A DNA stretch of 64,000 nt from Heterohyrax brucei (GCA_028571685.1 CM053158.1:51444501-51508500), one strand, 5' to 3'. Counted from the stretch's first letter, positions 52,198 through 62,992 are shown. Numbers and translations: made by a program. The notes: generated from the sequence alone by a model not told the origin.

Positions 52198-52492
52198 TAG
52201 GTACTGGTGGCTCAGTGGCAGAATTATTACCTCCTATGCAGGAGAAAGACCCACAGCCATGAGCTGTCAATGACGCCTGTGCGCCACTGTGATGCTGGGT
52301 AGGTTTCAGCAGAATTTCCAGACTAAGCCACATTAGGAAGAAGGGCCTGGCAATCTACTTTTGAAAATCTTATGAATCTTAACTGTCCAATCTGCAAATG
52401 ATTGTTGGGATGGCTCAGGACCAGGCAGCATTTTGTTGTCTTGTTCATGGAGTTACGGTCAGTCAGGAGCCACTCAAGGCAGATAATAATAG
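52198..52492 (+). mobile_element. SINE with second tRNA-like head and RTE-like body
   Basis: Same family as 3050-3350. Head TACTGGTGGCTCAGTGGCAG with CTATGCAGGAGAAAGACCC, body GTAGGTTTCAGCAGAATTTC and GCCTGGCAATCTACTTTTG. The RTE-like 3' part (CAGGCAGCATTTTGTTGTC) ends near GCAGATAATAATAGC. Confidence 0.75.
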
Positions 52493-52699
52493 CTACATAA
52501 ATTTAAATTCATTAAATTTAAAATTCCATTCCTTGGTCACATGAGCTGCATTGCAAGTGCTCTCTAACCTCCTGTTGCTAGAGGTAGGAAAGGGGCAGCA
52601 CAGATGGGGATATGTCTATCACTGCAGAAAGCTCTGTTGGACTACACTGTGCTGTACTTTCTAATGTTTCAAACAGGGAAAGCATATTCTTGTTGATAA

Positions 52700-52847
52700 G
52701 CACTGCTGACTTCGATACTACTCATAGCAACCATATAGGACAGAGGATAACTGCCCCATATGGTTTCCAAGGAGTGGCTGGTCGATTTGAACTACCAACT
52801 TTTTGGTTAGCTGTCCAGCTCTTAATCACTAAGCCACTAGGGCTCCA
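52700..52847 (-). mobile_element. AfroSINE (short type)
   Basis: Antisense: GACTTCGATACTACTCATAG to AAGCCACTAGGGCTCC. Confidence 0.85.
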
Positions 52848-52871
52848 GAACTCATAGTACTGCATAGATAG

Positions 52872-53396
52872 TGTCATGGAATGAATTGTGTCTCCCCAAA
52901 AATATGTGTAGCCATGTGGCTGGGCCATGATTCCCAGTATCTTGTGACTGTCCTCCATTTTGGGGTTTTCCTAAACTGTCTGTTAAAGGATTAGGGTGGG
53001 GCTGTAAATCGCTTCATAGGATTACCTCCCTGCTCCACTGTAAAGGGAGTTTCCCTGGAGTATGGCTTGCCCCACCCTTAATCCTTTCATCCTACAAGAG
53101 ATAAAAGGACAGAGAAGAAGGCAGAGAATTGGGAAACTCGTACCATCAAAAAAGCAACACTGGGAGAACAGCGCATCCTTCAGACCTGAGGTTCCTGTGC
53201 CAAGATGCTCCCTGAATAAAGACAGATGCAATATCGGACTTTCCTGCAGGGCTGACAAGGGGGAGAGCCTTCCCCTAGAGTGGACACTCTGAATATGGAC
53301 TTGTAGCCTACCGGATTGTGTAAGAATAAACCTTTCTTTGTTAAAGCCATCCACTCTGTGATATTTCTGTTAGAGCAGCCCTAGCTGACTAAAACA
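52872..53396 (+). mobile_element. MaLR-type solo LTR
   Basis: 525 bp, TGTCATGGAATGAATTGTGT ... GCTGACTAAAACA. Flanked by GATAG (52867-52871) and TATAG (53397-53401), a 5 bp duplication with one mismatch. The duplication on both sides argues that it is a complete solo LTR and not the 5' LTR of the provirus that follows. Confidence 0.85.
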
Positions 53397-53430
53397 TATA
53401 GCAAAAGAGCACCCAAAACTGAAAACCAAA

Positions 53431-53552
53431 CTGGAGCAGACATCCTGAATTTGGACTTGTAGCCTACCGGACTGTGTAACAATAAACCTTCCTTTGTTAA
53501 AGCCATCCACTCTGTGGTATTTCTGTTAGAGCAGCCCTAGTTGACTAAGACA
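53431..53552 (+). mobile_element. MaLR provirus, truncated 5' LTR
   Basis: Only the last 122 bp of an LTR (from CTGGAGCAGACATCCTGAAT to GTTGACTAAGACA) precede the internal sequence. By eye about 12 of 119 aligned bases differ from the 3' LTR at 54596-55120. Confidence 0.8.
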
Positions 53553-54595
53553 GAATTTGGTACCGAGAGTGGGGTGCTGCTCTAGCAAATACCTAAACTG
53601 TGGGAGCCATTTTGAAACTGTGAATGGATAGAAGATTCAGAAGGAACGAAGAAGGCACAGATGGTGAGAAACAACAGAGGACTGGTGGCAGCAGCAGCAG
53701 CAGCAATAGAACCAGAGGTAGCACTGGAGCCAATACATGGAGCGAGAGAGCTAAGTGCCTGTGCACAGTTTTCTTCATGGAATGCGGTGCCTTCGGGCAC
53801 TTGAATCAGTGGAGCAAACCTTGCTGACCCATGAAGCAGGGAACTGAGTGACTCTGCACCCAAGTTTTCCTAGCTGAGTGTCTGTGTCTTTGGACTCTTG
53901 AATCAGTGGAGCTACAGAGCTTTGGAACACTTGCCCCTGCAGGGCAGATGTGGGCTTGAGGCCTGTGCCATGTGGCCATAGGAAACAGAAGCTGAAGAGA
54001 CAAAGAACGTAAGAAGCTGGGCTCCCTCTGTATTAAAAGGTATGGCCATGACCTCAGGGGTGAAAGGGTGGAACCACGGCATCCTGTGTTTGTAAGGGTG
54101 GAATTGCCACTTATTTGGGCTTAGGGTGCTCCTAAAGCCAATGGGGCAGAGTTTCTGTTCAAGTGGGCCTTAAAGGCAAAGTTGTAGCACAGAGCTGGGA
54201 TCTCCGTTCAGAAACCAGAGAGTGTGGCCAATACCAATAGACTGGAAGGCAGGGCCATTGTGTAAAATGTTTCAGAAAGTGGAAGATTATTTCCAAAGCT
54301 TTGAGGGCTAAAGTAATGTGTTCTGCTGACTCACTTGTTGCCTGTTAATGCCTTCTTTCCCTGCAATTTCTCCCGTTTGTAATGGAATGGCTGACTTGTG
54401 CCTGTTCTGCACTGTGCCTTTACAAGCAAGTAGCTTGTATTCCATGTTTCACAGGTGTAGAAGAGTTTTTGTATTTTAAACCTGAAACTGATTTACGACT
54501 TCTATCATATGGGATGGACATGATTTTGTTACAATGATGAGATGAATGTGTTACATGTTTCAATGATGTGATCTTTGGGGTGCCAGAGGGTGGTA
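53553..54595 (+). mobile_element. MaLR provirus interior
   Basis: About 1 kb between the partial 5' LTR and the 3' LTR. It starts GAATTTGGTACCGAGAGTGG, the typical first words of MaLR interiors, and ends with a purine-rich stretch (GTGCCAGAGGGTGGTA) just before the LTR, the expected polypurine tract position. There is no gag, pol or env open frame, in keeping with MaLR elements, which lack their own polymerase. An imperfect 97 bp-spaced repeat lies at 53760-53915. Confidence 0.75.
53687..53705. repeat. (CAG)n trinucleotide repeat
   Basis: About six CAG/GCA units inside the MaLR interior. Confidence 0.9.
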
Positions 54596-55120
54596 TGTCA
54601 TGGATTGAATTGTGTACCCCCCAAAATATGTGTAGCCATGTGGCTGGGCTATGATTCCCAGTATCTTGTGACTGTTCTCCATTTTAGGGTTTTCCTAAGC
54701 TGTATGTTAAAGGATTAGAGTGGGACTGTAAATCCCTTTATAAGATCACCTCCCTACTCCACTGCAAAGGGAGTTTCCCTGGAGTATGGCTTGCCTCACC
54801 CTTAATCGTTTCATCGTGCAAGAGATAAAAGGAAAGAGAAGCAAGCAGAAATTTGGGAACCTCATACCATCAAGCAAGCAGCTCCAGGAGAAGAGCGTGT
54901 CCTTCAGATCCAAGGTTCCTGCACCAAGATGCTCCCTGGACAAAGACTGATACAATACCAGACTTTTGTCCAGAGACAACAAAGAAGAAAGCCTTCCCCT
55001 GGAGTGGACATTCTGAATTTGGAGTTGTAGCCTACCAGACTGTGTAAGAGTAAACCTTCCTTTGTTAAAGCCATCCACTCTGTGGTATTTCTGATAGAGC
55101 AGTGCTAGCTGACTAAAACA
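54596..55120 (+). mobile_element. MaLR provirus, 3' LTR
   Basis: 525 bp, TGTCATGGATTGAATTGTGT ... GCTGACTAAAACA, nearly the same length as the copies at 10761 and 52872. It contains AGTAAACC in place of the AATAAA-type signal of the others. A SINE begins directly at its end. Confidence 0.88.
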
Positions 55121-55277
55121 CAAACCCACTCCTATCAAGTTGATTTTGACTCATAGTAACCCTATAGAACAGAGTAGAACTGCCCCATAGAGTTTCCACG
55201 GAGCACCTGGTGGATTCAACCTGCCATATTTTTGGTGAGCATCTACAGCCCTTAACTACTACACTGCCAGGGTTTCT
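55121..55277 (-). mobile_element. AfroSINE (short type)
   Basis: Antisense copy directly abutting the LTR (CAAACCCACTCCTATCAAGT to CACTGCCAGGGTTTCT). Possible 8 bp duplication CTAAAACA / CTAATACA, the left copy being the LTR's own end. Confidence 0.85.
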
Positions 55278-55507
55278 AATACAGCCCTCAGTTTGGAGAG
55301 CTGAGAAGGGATGCACTTTCTGGAGAAGGCTTCTGGGCTGTTTGCTGAGAGATCTCACAAGGTGACATCACCTTGATCGAGTAACTATTACCCAGGACCT
55401 CCCTCAGCCTGCAGACTCAGAGCTTTGAATTGTCTGTGCTTCCAGAGGGGACATAAAGCAATGCAATAGTCACAGTCCCTCAAGATGCATCGTGAAATCA
55501 CCATGTT

Positions 55508-55860
55508 GTTTTTGCTGTCATTAGGTGCCATGGAGTCAGGTCCAACCTGTAACTACCCTGTGCAGAACAGAATGAAACACCGTCTGGTCATCTGCACTGT
55601 CATCAGAGCCCTTGCAATGTTTACACTTGTGTTGCCACAACTGTGTCAGTCACTCTCGTCAGGCGTTCTCCTCATTTTTCCCAACCCTCTACTTTACCAC
55701 ACACGAGGTCCTTCTTCAGAGCCTGGCCCCTCCTGAGAACATGTCCACAGTATCTAAGAAGAAATCTCACCACCCTAACTTCTATGGACTATTCTGGTTG
55801 TGCATCCTCCCAGACAGATTTGTTCATTCATCTCTGGACCGTGGTATATTCAGTGTTTGA
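55508..55860 (-). mobile_element. RTE LINE 3' end, antisense
   Basis: CTGTCATTAGGTGCCATGGA (tail), AGAATGAAACACCGTCTGGT, CTCTACTTTACCACACACGA and TGGACCGTGGTATATTCAGT follow the antisense order of the long copy. Truncated 5' at about 55860. Confidence 0.87.
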
Positions 55861-55864
55861 AATC

Positions 55865-56165
55865 AGCATGCCAGCCTGTTAGTTACAAGAAGCCTTACAC
55901 TCCCACTGCTCAATAACCAGCACTCCAGTCATCTGGCTTGCACAGCCTCTCCCTGCAGACAAGACGACTGGAAGCCTACAAACAGAGGGCTGAAGTGAGT
56001 CTAACTCAGAGCAAGGTGATTGGTTGTCGTGTCTGAAGGCACTATTCCTCAAGAAGGACCTGCCTGTCACTGGAGCCAGACAGCACACCCTGGGGCCAGC
56101 ACCCCTAGGACTCTGATAACAGTCGGCATTACTAAGTAGTACACCTGGGACTCCTCTTGTACTTT
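55865..56165. other. Unassigned non-coding stretch
   Basis: Relatively GC-rich, no gene or repeat recognised. Confidence 0.35.
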
Positions 56166-56169
56166 CTTT

Positions 56170-56340
56170 ATTCCCTTTTTCTTTCCAACTCTTTATTTTT
56201 AAATAATCTTAGACTCACAAGATACTAGGAAAGTAGTACAGTTTCTGAGTACCCTTCACCTGGCCTACTAATAGTAACATCTTATGTCACCAGAAGACAT
56301 TGTCAAAACCAAGACACTGACGTTAGCACAGTACCCTTTT
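56170..56340 (+). mobile_element. Old L1-like fragment
   Basis: ATAATCTTAGACTCACAAGA, GAGTACCCTTCACCTGGCC and GACATTGTCAAAACCAAGAC follow the order of a conserved stretch in old L1 3' UTRs. Moderately uncertain. Confidence 0.45.
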
Positions 56341-56387
56341 TCTTTGCTATTGGCAAACTTTCATTGGGTGCCTACACTGTCAGGAAC

Positions 56388-56600
56388 CAAAAAATAAAAG
56401 CCAAAACTTCAGGCATTGAGCCGACTCAAATGCATAGTGACGCCATGAATTATGGGGTGGAAATGCTCCATAGGGTTTCCTTGGCTGCAAACTTTAAGGT
56501 TGCAGATCCCTAAGACTTTCTTCTTGTGAGACCACCGAGTGGCTTTGAACTGCAGCTCTTAGGTTAACAGGCACAAACCATTCATACCACCTCAGGACCT
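56388..56600 (-). mobile_element. AfroSINE (long type), full-length
   Basis: Antisense: AAAGCCAAAACTTCAGGCAT, ATGCTCCATAGGGTTTCCTT, AGACTTTCTTCTTGTGAGAC, ending near ATACCACCTCAGGAC. Confidence 0.8.
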
Positions 56601-56601
56601 G

Positions 56602-56770
56602 CGTCAGGCACATCGCTGTGTAACTCTCATGCTGGAGGTATTAGTATGATTAGTTCCATTTTGTAGGTAGGAGAACGGAAGCCCTGAGGATTTAGGTATC
56701 TTTCTCAAAGTTACACGGGCCATAAGCTGCAGAGCTGAGATGAGATTCCACCAAGCCTTTCTCAGAACAG
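56602..56770 (-). repeat. MIR, antisense
   Basis: TTCCATTTTGTAGGTAGGAG, CTCAAAGTTACACGGGCCAT and GAGATTCCACCAAGCCTTTC match antisense MIR. Confidence 0.72.
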
Positions 56771-56774
56771 TGTT

Positions 56775-57250
56775 CTTCAAATATGAATCAGTGCAAAAAG
56801 ACATTAACAGGCTGGCCTGGCAGGCCACACCAAAAAGCTGTTCTGCTTGCTGCAGGTGGCACTGTATGTCTCTGGACTATTTCCAAACCTGCACTTGACC
56901 TGGTGGAGGTGAAGGACGGAAGCGATTTGCTATAGTCCTCACGTTCTAGCAACACATTGCTAAATTCAAGATTTGCTCTAACTTAATCCATTTATCCTAC
57001 TGTTTAAGAAAGGTAGACAATACCACTCAGGATATGAGATACACTGCAGAGTAGTCTGACATTTTGTGCTGTTGAATTTAAAGAGCTCATCATTTGACAT
57101 TATAGTTCATTATAACTGGAGCAAATCTTGCTCCCCCAAATTGGGGCAAATAGAATAGTCGTATAAGACATATCTGGAGTTTTCATAAAGATTGGAAGAC
57201 ATACTTGCATGTAGGAAATTAGCATTTAATAATACACAAGAATGAACAGT
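56775..57250. other. Unassigned non-coding stretch
   Basis: Nothing recognised. Confidence 0.35.
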
Positions 57251-57251
57251 G

Positions 57252-57282
57252 ATAATAGCTAACATTTATTTTAAAACATATA
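57252..57282 (-). repeat. MIR split by mariner, part 1
   Basis: ATAATAGCTAACATTTATT is the antisense MIR 3' end. It continues at 57818 after the mariner (CAGACACTATGCTTAGCACT). Confidence 0.65.
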
Positions 57283-57817
57283 CAGGCTGCCAGTTAAGTT
57301 TGTGAACTCATCCTAAAGAAAGTACTACATATCTCACCGCTGAATATCACTACATTCACCTTCAAAGTACTCCCCTGAGGAAGCTATATACTGACACTAA
57401 CACCTAGTCCACCGTTCAAAGCAATTTTGGATCTCTTTTTTCTGGAATGGCCACCAGAGCTGTCATCATATTACCCTTGATGTCCTGAGTGTCACCAAAA
57501 TGTTTTCCTTCCAATATTTCCTTTATCTTTGGGTAAAGAAAAAAGTCACTGGGGCTCAGTAGGTATGGTGTTCCAACACAGTTATTTGTTTACTGGCTAA
57601 AAACTCCTTCACAGACAATACAATTAAACCGGTAAACTGGCCACCATGCCACCATATGCAATGGCCGTTCCAGAAAGAATTTGAAGTGTGGACTAGGCTG
57701 TGGCTTCTGTTTATAGCTTCCCAAGGGAAATACATCAAAGGTGATTGTTGTGGCATTCAGCAGTGAAGTATGAAGCACTTACAACAATTAAGTTGGTGGA
57801 CTTAATTTTCAGACCTT
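57283..57817 (-). mobile_element. Fold-back mariner derivative, copy 3
   Basis: About 535 bp flanked by TA on both sides (57281-57282 and 57818-57819). Inverted arms lie at about 57290-57453 and 57666-57815 (left TTCAAAGTACTCCCCTGAGG, right CCAAGGGAAATACATCAAAG). The loop encodes transposase in antisense, opposite to copies 1 and 2. Terminal repeats read CAGGCTGCCAGTTAAG and, reverse-complemented, AGGTCTGAAAATTAAG. The loop retains more sequence than the other copies. Confidence 0.87.
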
Positions 57818-57819
57818 AT

Positions 57820-57868
57820 ATGTCAGACACTATGCTTAGCACTTTAGGTATTTAGATACGCCACTTGC
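57820..57868 (-). repeat. MIR split by mariner, part 2
   Basis: TGTCAGACACTATGCTTAGC then ACTTTAGGTATTTAGATAC continues the antisense MIR, before the SINE at 57881. Confidence 0.65.
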
Positions 57869-57880
57869 TTGTCCTTGCTT

Positions 57881-58027
57881 GGAGCCTTGGTGGCACAGTG
57901 GTTACAAGCTTTCCTGCTAACCAACAGGCAGTTCAAATTTACCAGCCACAGCTTAGAAACTCTGTGGGGCAGTTATGTTCTCGCTATAGGGTTGCTGTGA
58001 GTGGGAATGGACTCAGCTGCAGGGGTT
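57881..58027 (+). mobile_element. AfroSINE (short type)
   Basis: Sense copy (GGAGCCTTGGTGGCACAGTG to GAATGGACTCAGCTGCAGG) flanked by a 12 bp duplication with one mismatch: TTGTCCTTGCTT at 57869-57880 and TTGTCCTTACTT at 58028-58039. Confidence 0.9.
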
Positions 58028-58059
58028 TTGTCCTTACTTCAAGAATTATCATCAGCATC

Positions 58060-58460
58060 ACCACTAGCAAAGACTGGGCAGGTACTGTGTGCCATGCAGT
58101 CTGCCAAGCCCTTTATAATAATCTCGTAATGATTTATAATAATTTAATAATTGCAATCCTTGTTATTATTGCCTACTGCTTACTTCCTACTTACTATTAC
58201 CTACAAGGTGGCTATAAGGATTCCAATAGCTTGCGTTTATGGCGTTCTTACTATGATGCAGTTGCTGGATCATATTTCTTCATTACTGCATGTAGTTTCC
58301 GCACACATTGCTTCATTTAGTTTTCACGGCCCTCTGAGGATGGAGTCATCATTATCCTCATTTTGCAAGTGAAGGAACTGAGGTTTGGAGACAGGAATTA
58401 ATAGATAGCAGGTGAATGACTCAAATCTGCTTCAAATCCAGGTTTGTCTCTCATGTAGTT
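58060..58460 (-). repeat. MIR sequence, antisense, possibly two copies
   Basis: GGCAGGTACTGTGTGCCATG with CCAAGCCCTTTATAATAATC, and further on CATTATCCTCATTTTGCAAG, GAAGGAACTGAGGTTTGGAG. The TAATAATTTATAATAATT middle is a local AT expansion. The plus-strand frame of 151 codons here crosses SINE and MIR and is not a gene. Confidence 0.65.
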
Positions 58461-58464
58461 GAGT

Positions 58465-59640
58465 GGTACAGCCCAAATGCTCTCAGACTTCTGAAAGGAA
58501 AGTTTAATATGCGTATTGTAGTGCTTTGGAGAGAGGAACTGTATAGCTTAGTCCTCAAAGAGCATAATTAAATACCAAGGCAGGAAGACAATCCCGAAAG
58601 CATGAGGTGGAACCAGGAAGCATGGTTTGTACGACGTCAGGAAGGAAACCAGCCAGATTGCAGGGACTGCTAGGAATTTAAAGGTGAGACTGCTGGAAAG
58701 GAAACTGAGTCCACGTCACAGAGAACCTTTGATGCTTTTCAGAGTGGCATAGACATAATAAGATATCAGGTTAGGAAATGTGTTTAGGATTTAGGACATG
58801 GTAAGGGTGAAACTGTTGCTCCAAAAACAACTATCCAGCAGCAACACGCAGTATAGACTGAGTCTCACATCACCTCACATAGAGCTTACAGGCAGGCGGC
58901 AGGGGCCCAATGTGTCTGGTGAATCAGATTCTCAGTGTTCTTCTGTACTTCCCACTCCCTGCCTTATCTGCCCATAAAAGAACCAGAGAACAGAATCAGT
59001 GAGGAAGAATGTTATCTGCCAGAATTTTTATGAAAACAAGAATGTTTGACATAAAAAAAAAGTTTTAATCTACAGGTTTACATAAACTGAATGTACAAAA
59101 GATCAATACACTAATTAATTTCAAAATAACCAGATAACTGACACCAGTTGATATTGGGATAGGACTCTGGGATTTCCACCAGCATCATGAGGACTGTAAG
59201 CATCTCCCACCACCCCGCCCCCCAGTCAGGTTAAGGCTGAATTCTGGAACCCTCAGCCACTTGGCAAGGAAACCATTTCTATTCAAAGCATTTCTATTCA
59301 AAGCCTATCCTCTGACCAGCTCCTCCATCTCCGACTACTATGACAGGGGTCTATTAAACAGAAAAACACAAGAGGAAATGGAGGGGAGCATCCCACAATA
59401 AGACCATAAAAGCACAATTACTATGGGTCATTGGCTAGGGCTTGAACATACTTTCATTATGAAGAATTGCATTTATCAGCTCAAAAACATTTTGGAAGTA
59501 AACAAATGAGAATTCACAATTTGCTACTTAGGAAAGGGTGAAACTTTACTCCACCAACAGTAACTTTTGAGCCCCTTCCCCCTCTCAGAGCCTGTGCCAT
59601 CCTTTTTGCTAACTTATAAGTGTTTTAGTTTCCTTGTATT
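58465..59640. other. Non-coding stretch
   Basis: About 1.2 kb without a recognised repeat or gene. A 15 bp exact tandem duplication lies at 59274-59303. Confidence 0.4.
59274..59303. repeat. Exact 15 bp tandem duplication
   Basis: CATTTCTATTCAAAG twice in a row. Confidence 0.9.
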
Positions 59641-59647
59641 ATTATAA

Positions 59648-59770
59648 GAGAGGAGCCTGGTGACTCAGTGGCTAAGAGCCTTGGTTGTTAAACCAATGTC
59701 AAATCCACCAGCTGCTCTTTAGACACTCAGAGGGGATCCCTTGTTGTTGGTAACCCCAAGCTTTCCTTGT
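59648..59770 (+). mobile_element. AfroSINE, tail-truncated
   Basis: Sense: AGGAGCCTGGTGACTCAGTG with GGCTAAGAGCCTTGGTTG and CAAATCCACCAGCTGCTC; the body after that is lost. Confidence 0.78.
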
Positions 59771-59774
59771 TTCT

Positions 59775-60285
59775 TTGGCAATTCTGAAACAGTTATCTGT
59801 TTCTCCCTGTCTTGCTGTATCTCTATGTCTGATCTGCTTTTTTATAACTCGGAAGTGAATTAAGTTTAGAACCCAGCCTGCTCAGACAGGATCTACTTTA
59901 CAAAGAAGATCCTACTGGCCCCAAACGATTACATCCACATTATACCGGTTAGGATTCCAACACTGTCTTAGCAGGGTATAATTTCTTCCATAACAATGGG
60001 TTGAAGGTTGATAATACCAATCTATATATTTGGCAAACTCAAACTCTGCCATATCACCTAAGGGCAAACAATGTCAGTGGATAGAAATCAGGATCTTTTA
60101 AACTCCCACAGCTCAATGGCCATCTCTCATTGTAGGGACAGTAGAATCTGTGATTGCATTGCCTCAAAGGTTACATAGAAATCTCCCTAAAGAAGTCTTT
60201 TGTCTTGAGAAAATGTGTTTGTTACTGTTTTGTATATGCTGTGCAGATACTGCAAGAAGGTGTGTTTATAGCTGACAATCTCTTT
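59775..60285. other. Non-coding stretch
   Basis: Nothing recognised. Confidence 0.35.
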
Positions 60286-60289
60286 AACT

Positions 60290-60420
60290 AGGGAGCAGGA
60301 GACTTTTGGCCTAATCCCACCTCTGTCCCCTAGTTGCTATGAGAGTCAATCTTTCAGATTCTCAGTTTTGTCATCTGTATATCAAATTAGATTAATTAGA
60401 TCATCTTCATATTCTTTGTA
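60290..60420 (+). repeat. MIR, sense
   Basis: CTTTTGGCCTAATCCCACCT, CAGATTCTCAGTTTTGTCAT and CTGTATATCAAATTAGATTA follow the sense MIR order. Confidence 0.65.
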
Positions 60421-60539
60421 GCTAATTAACGAGCTCATCCAAGATTGGCTACATATTCAAAACTTACTGTAAACTTAGTGGATTGATTTGTTTCTCTTAA
60501 AATTGAATGTGGTCAAGCATCAGTCAGTCACAAATCACC

Positions 60540-61215
60540 TGGAGCAAAGGAGAATGAAGAACATCAAACACACAAGGATAACACTAACCCAACAGACCAA
60601 AGGCTCCCAATACCCACAGGCCCTATCAGCCTGAGACTTGAAGAAGTAGATGATGCCTGGCCACCACCAATGACTGCATCAGTACAAAATCAGAAGAACT
60701 AGATGGTGCCTGACTACCACCAATGGCCCCTCTGACCGGGAATACAACATAGAATCTCTGACATAGTAGGGGAAAAATGGGTTCAGAACTTGAGCTCTAT
60801 TATTAAAATGACAAAACTTAGTGGTCCAAAAGACTGTAGGGTCCCCAAAAGACATGGCCCCCAGATTCCCTGTTAGCCCAAAGCTGAAAGCATTCTCAAA
60901 CTCTTCAGACAAAGACTAGACTAGACAATAAGACGTAAAATGATTTGGGTGAAGAGCACTTCTTGGTTTAAGCGTGCACATGAGGCTAACTGGACAGCTT
61001 GTGTCCAGGGGTGAGATGAGAAGGCTGAGGAGGACAGGAGCTTGATGAACGGACGCGGGAAATGCCAGGGGAAAGGAGGAGGGGGCCGTCACGGGGTGGG
61101 GAGAGCAGTCAGAGGTAAATCGCAGTAACTACGGGAACGTGTTTGCAGGTTTTTCTATGACAAATTGACTCAGATTGTAAACTTTCACTTAAAGCACAAT
61201 AAAACATGTATTTTT
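60540..61215 (+). mobile_element. L1 3' UTR, sense
   Basis: Shares with 30715-31320 (reverse) the phrases AGAACTAGATGGTGCCTGAC, CACCAATGGCCCCTCTGACC, GAGGCTAACTGGACAGCTTG and GGTGAGATGAGAAGGCTGAG. It ends with CACTTAAAGCACAATAAAAC, a polyadenylation signal followed by an A-rich end at 61201-61218. I take it for the 3' UTR of an afrotherian L1; the ORF2 part is absent. Confidence 0.62.
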
Positions 61216-61219
61216 TAAA

Positions 61220-62830
61220 AGCCCCCAGAATAAAAAGTCACACTTTTTGAACTACTCCTGTTCTCTGCCTTTTTCTCTTTTTAAGTCGGGACACATTAGT
61301 CTGCATCTCTGAGTTGTTATGGGGGAGCGGGGGCTAAGATAAGACTGACCACAATTTACACTATAGTCCAGGTTAACTTGCTTTTCTATGGTAATATTTA
61401 AGGAAAATATAGAGATATAAGCAGAAACTGCAGTCTTTAAGTGTCCGGTGTCATACTGACCTGGGCTGACATCTGTTTCCACTGCAGAGAACTTATTTTG
61501 CTTTTGTGTGATAACTAATTTCTCTGAACTTCACTTTCCTCATAGATATAATGAAAATTTTGATAGTAGCTACTCCCATAGGGTAACTGGGAATTTTATA
61601 TTACATATATTGGGATTTATGGAGCAGTGACTGATAGTTTTCTGGCAAAGCACAGAAAGAGCCAGGGTTTCCATTTGGAAATAGACTCTCTTAATTGATT
61701 TGTGTGTATAAATCCTACACCCAGATGGCTTATTATTTCTTCTAAGTCCTTTCCATTGATAGAAAAATGAATATGATCCAAGTTTAGGGGAGAAAAACAA
61801 ATTGCTAAACAAAATTTATTGATATGGGATGAGCGATAAATGTTGATCTAAAGTAATAAAAATTAATTACCTAGCCCTGGTTTTTATCTTAAGAAAATTC
61901 TTTACTACATATAGTTGGCATTCTCTCTGTCTTTCTTTCTTTTACAAAAGTTACCAAATATGCTACAGATTTGCATAACAATCTTTTAAAGAAGTCCATG
62001 ATACATAAGCCTTAGCCCTAAGGCCTACATTCATTGCTAAAAATAAATATTAAATACATTCAACATTATAATGAATAAAACCCAGATCTTTTATAAGTAA
62101 ATGTTCCTCCTGACTCCTGGTACTATTCCAAATGCATTTCATACTAATTGTTTTAAGAAAACTCTTTTGAATTAATATTTCAACTACTTTAAAATAGGTA
62201 AACTTTATTGTACATTATCACTTGAATAGGCCAAATAATTTTAATGTCTCTACAGACAATTGGCTTTCAAATTGAAGCTTGGTGGTTTATTTTTAAAAAT
62301 AAAGATAAGTCATCAGCATTTAAATAGATGTCTTATTTAGAATTATAAAAGCAATTCCATTCTCATACATCATATTTAAAGCATGGTTATTATTTCAAAA
62401 TGACATTTCAGATTGAGATTTGGGGTTGGTTGACAAGAAAAGCTACCATGTGATAGCAGATTGATAGAAGCTGACAGATGAACAAACAAGTAGAATATTT
62501 TAGTTGTTTTAACCCAACTAAATGAAAAATATTTACACAAAGACAAATAGGACCCAGCCATAAATGATTGTACCCACTTATTATGCTAAAATAATTAGGA
62601 ATCATAAGAAGATTCATAAAAAGTCTTTTAGCAAGTCATAATCATTTTTAAGAATAGCGCTTTGTGTAAAAGAGTAATGAGAGTTCTAGTTTTTTGTAAA
62701 GTTCAGTAAATCATTTCAGGCTTCCAATTCAAAATGGCAGACCAAGCACATGTTTATTGCCCTTCCGACGGCACTTGGCTTGGCTGACTCAAACCCAACT
62801 AATAAATATTTATGGAGCATCTACTGCATG
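61220..62830. other. AT-rich non-coding stretch
   Basis: 1.6 kb with no repeat I recognise and no gene. Short minus-strand frames (60 to 80 codons) resemble nothing. Confidence 0.4.
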
Positions 62831-62835
62831 ACAGA

Positions 62836-62992
62836 AAGCCTGGTGGTGTAGTGGTTAAGTGCTAGGACTGCTAACCAAAGCTCAGCAGTTGGAATCCACC
62901 AGGTTCTCCTTGTAAACTCTATGGGACAGTTCTCCTCCGTCCTACAGGGTCACTATGAGTCAGATTCAACTCAATGGCAATGCCTTTGGTTT
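62836..62992 (+). mobile_element. AfroSINE (short type)
   Basis: Sense full-length copy: AAAGCCTGGTGGTGTAGTGG to CTCAATGGCAATGCCTTTGG, with both promoter boxes close to the reference copy at 235. Confidence 0.9.

Noticed and set aside
52872-53396. Reading the LTR at 52872 as the 5' LTR of the provirus at 53553-55120
   Set aside because: It has its own 5 bp flanking duplication, and a separate LTR stub directly precedes the interior. I kept it as a solo LTR but note the alternative.
54746-55138. 130-codon antisense frame in the MaLR 3' LTR
   Set aside because: It is the LTR antisense frame extended into the neighbouring SINE. It also occurs in the other LTR copies with neutral-looking changes.
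57865-58320. 151-codon plus-strand frame
   Set aside because: It crosses a SINE, its target duplication and MIR sequence.
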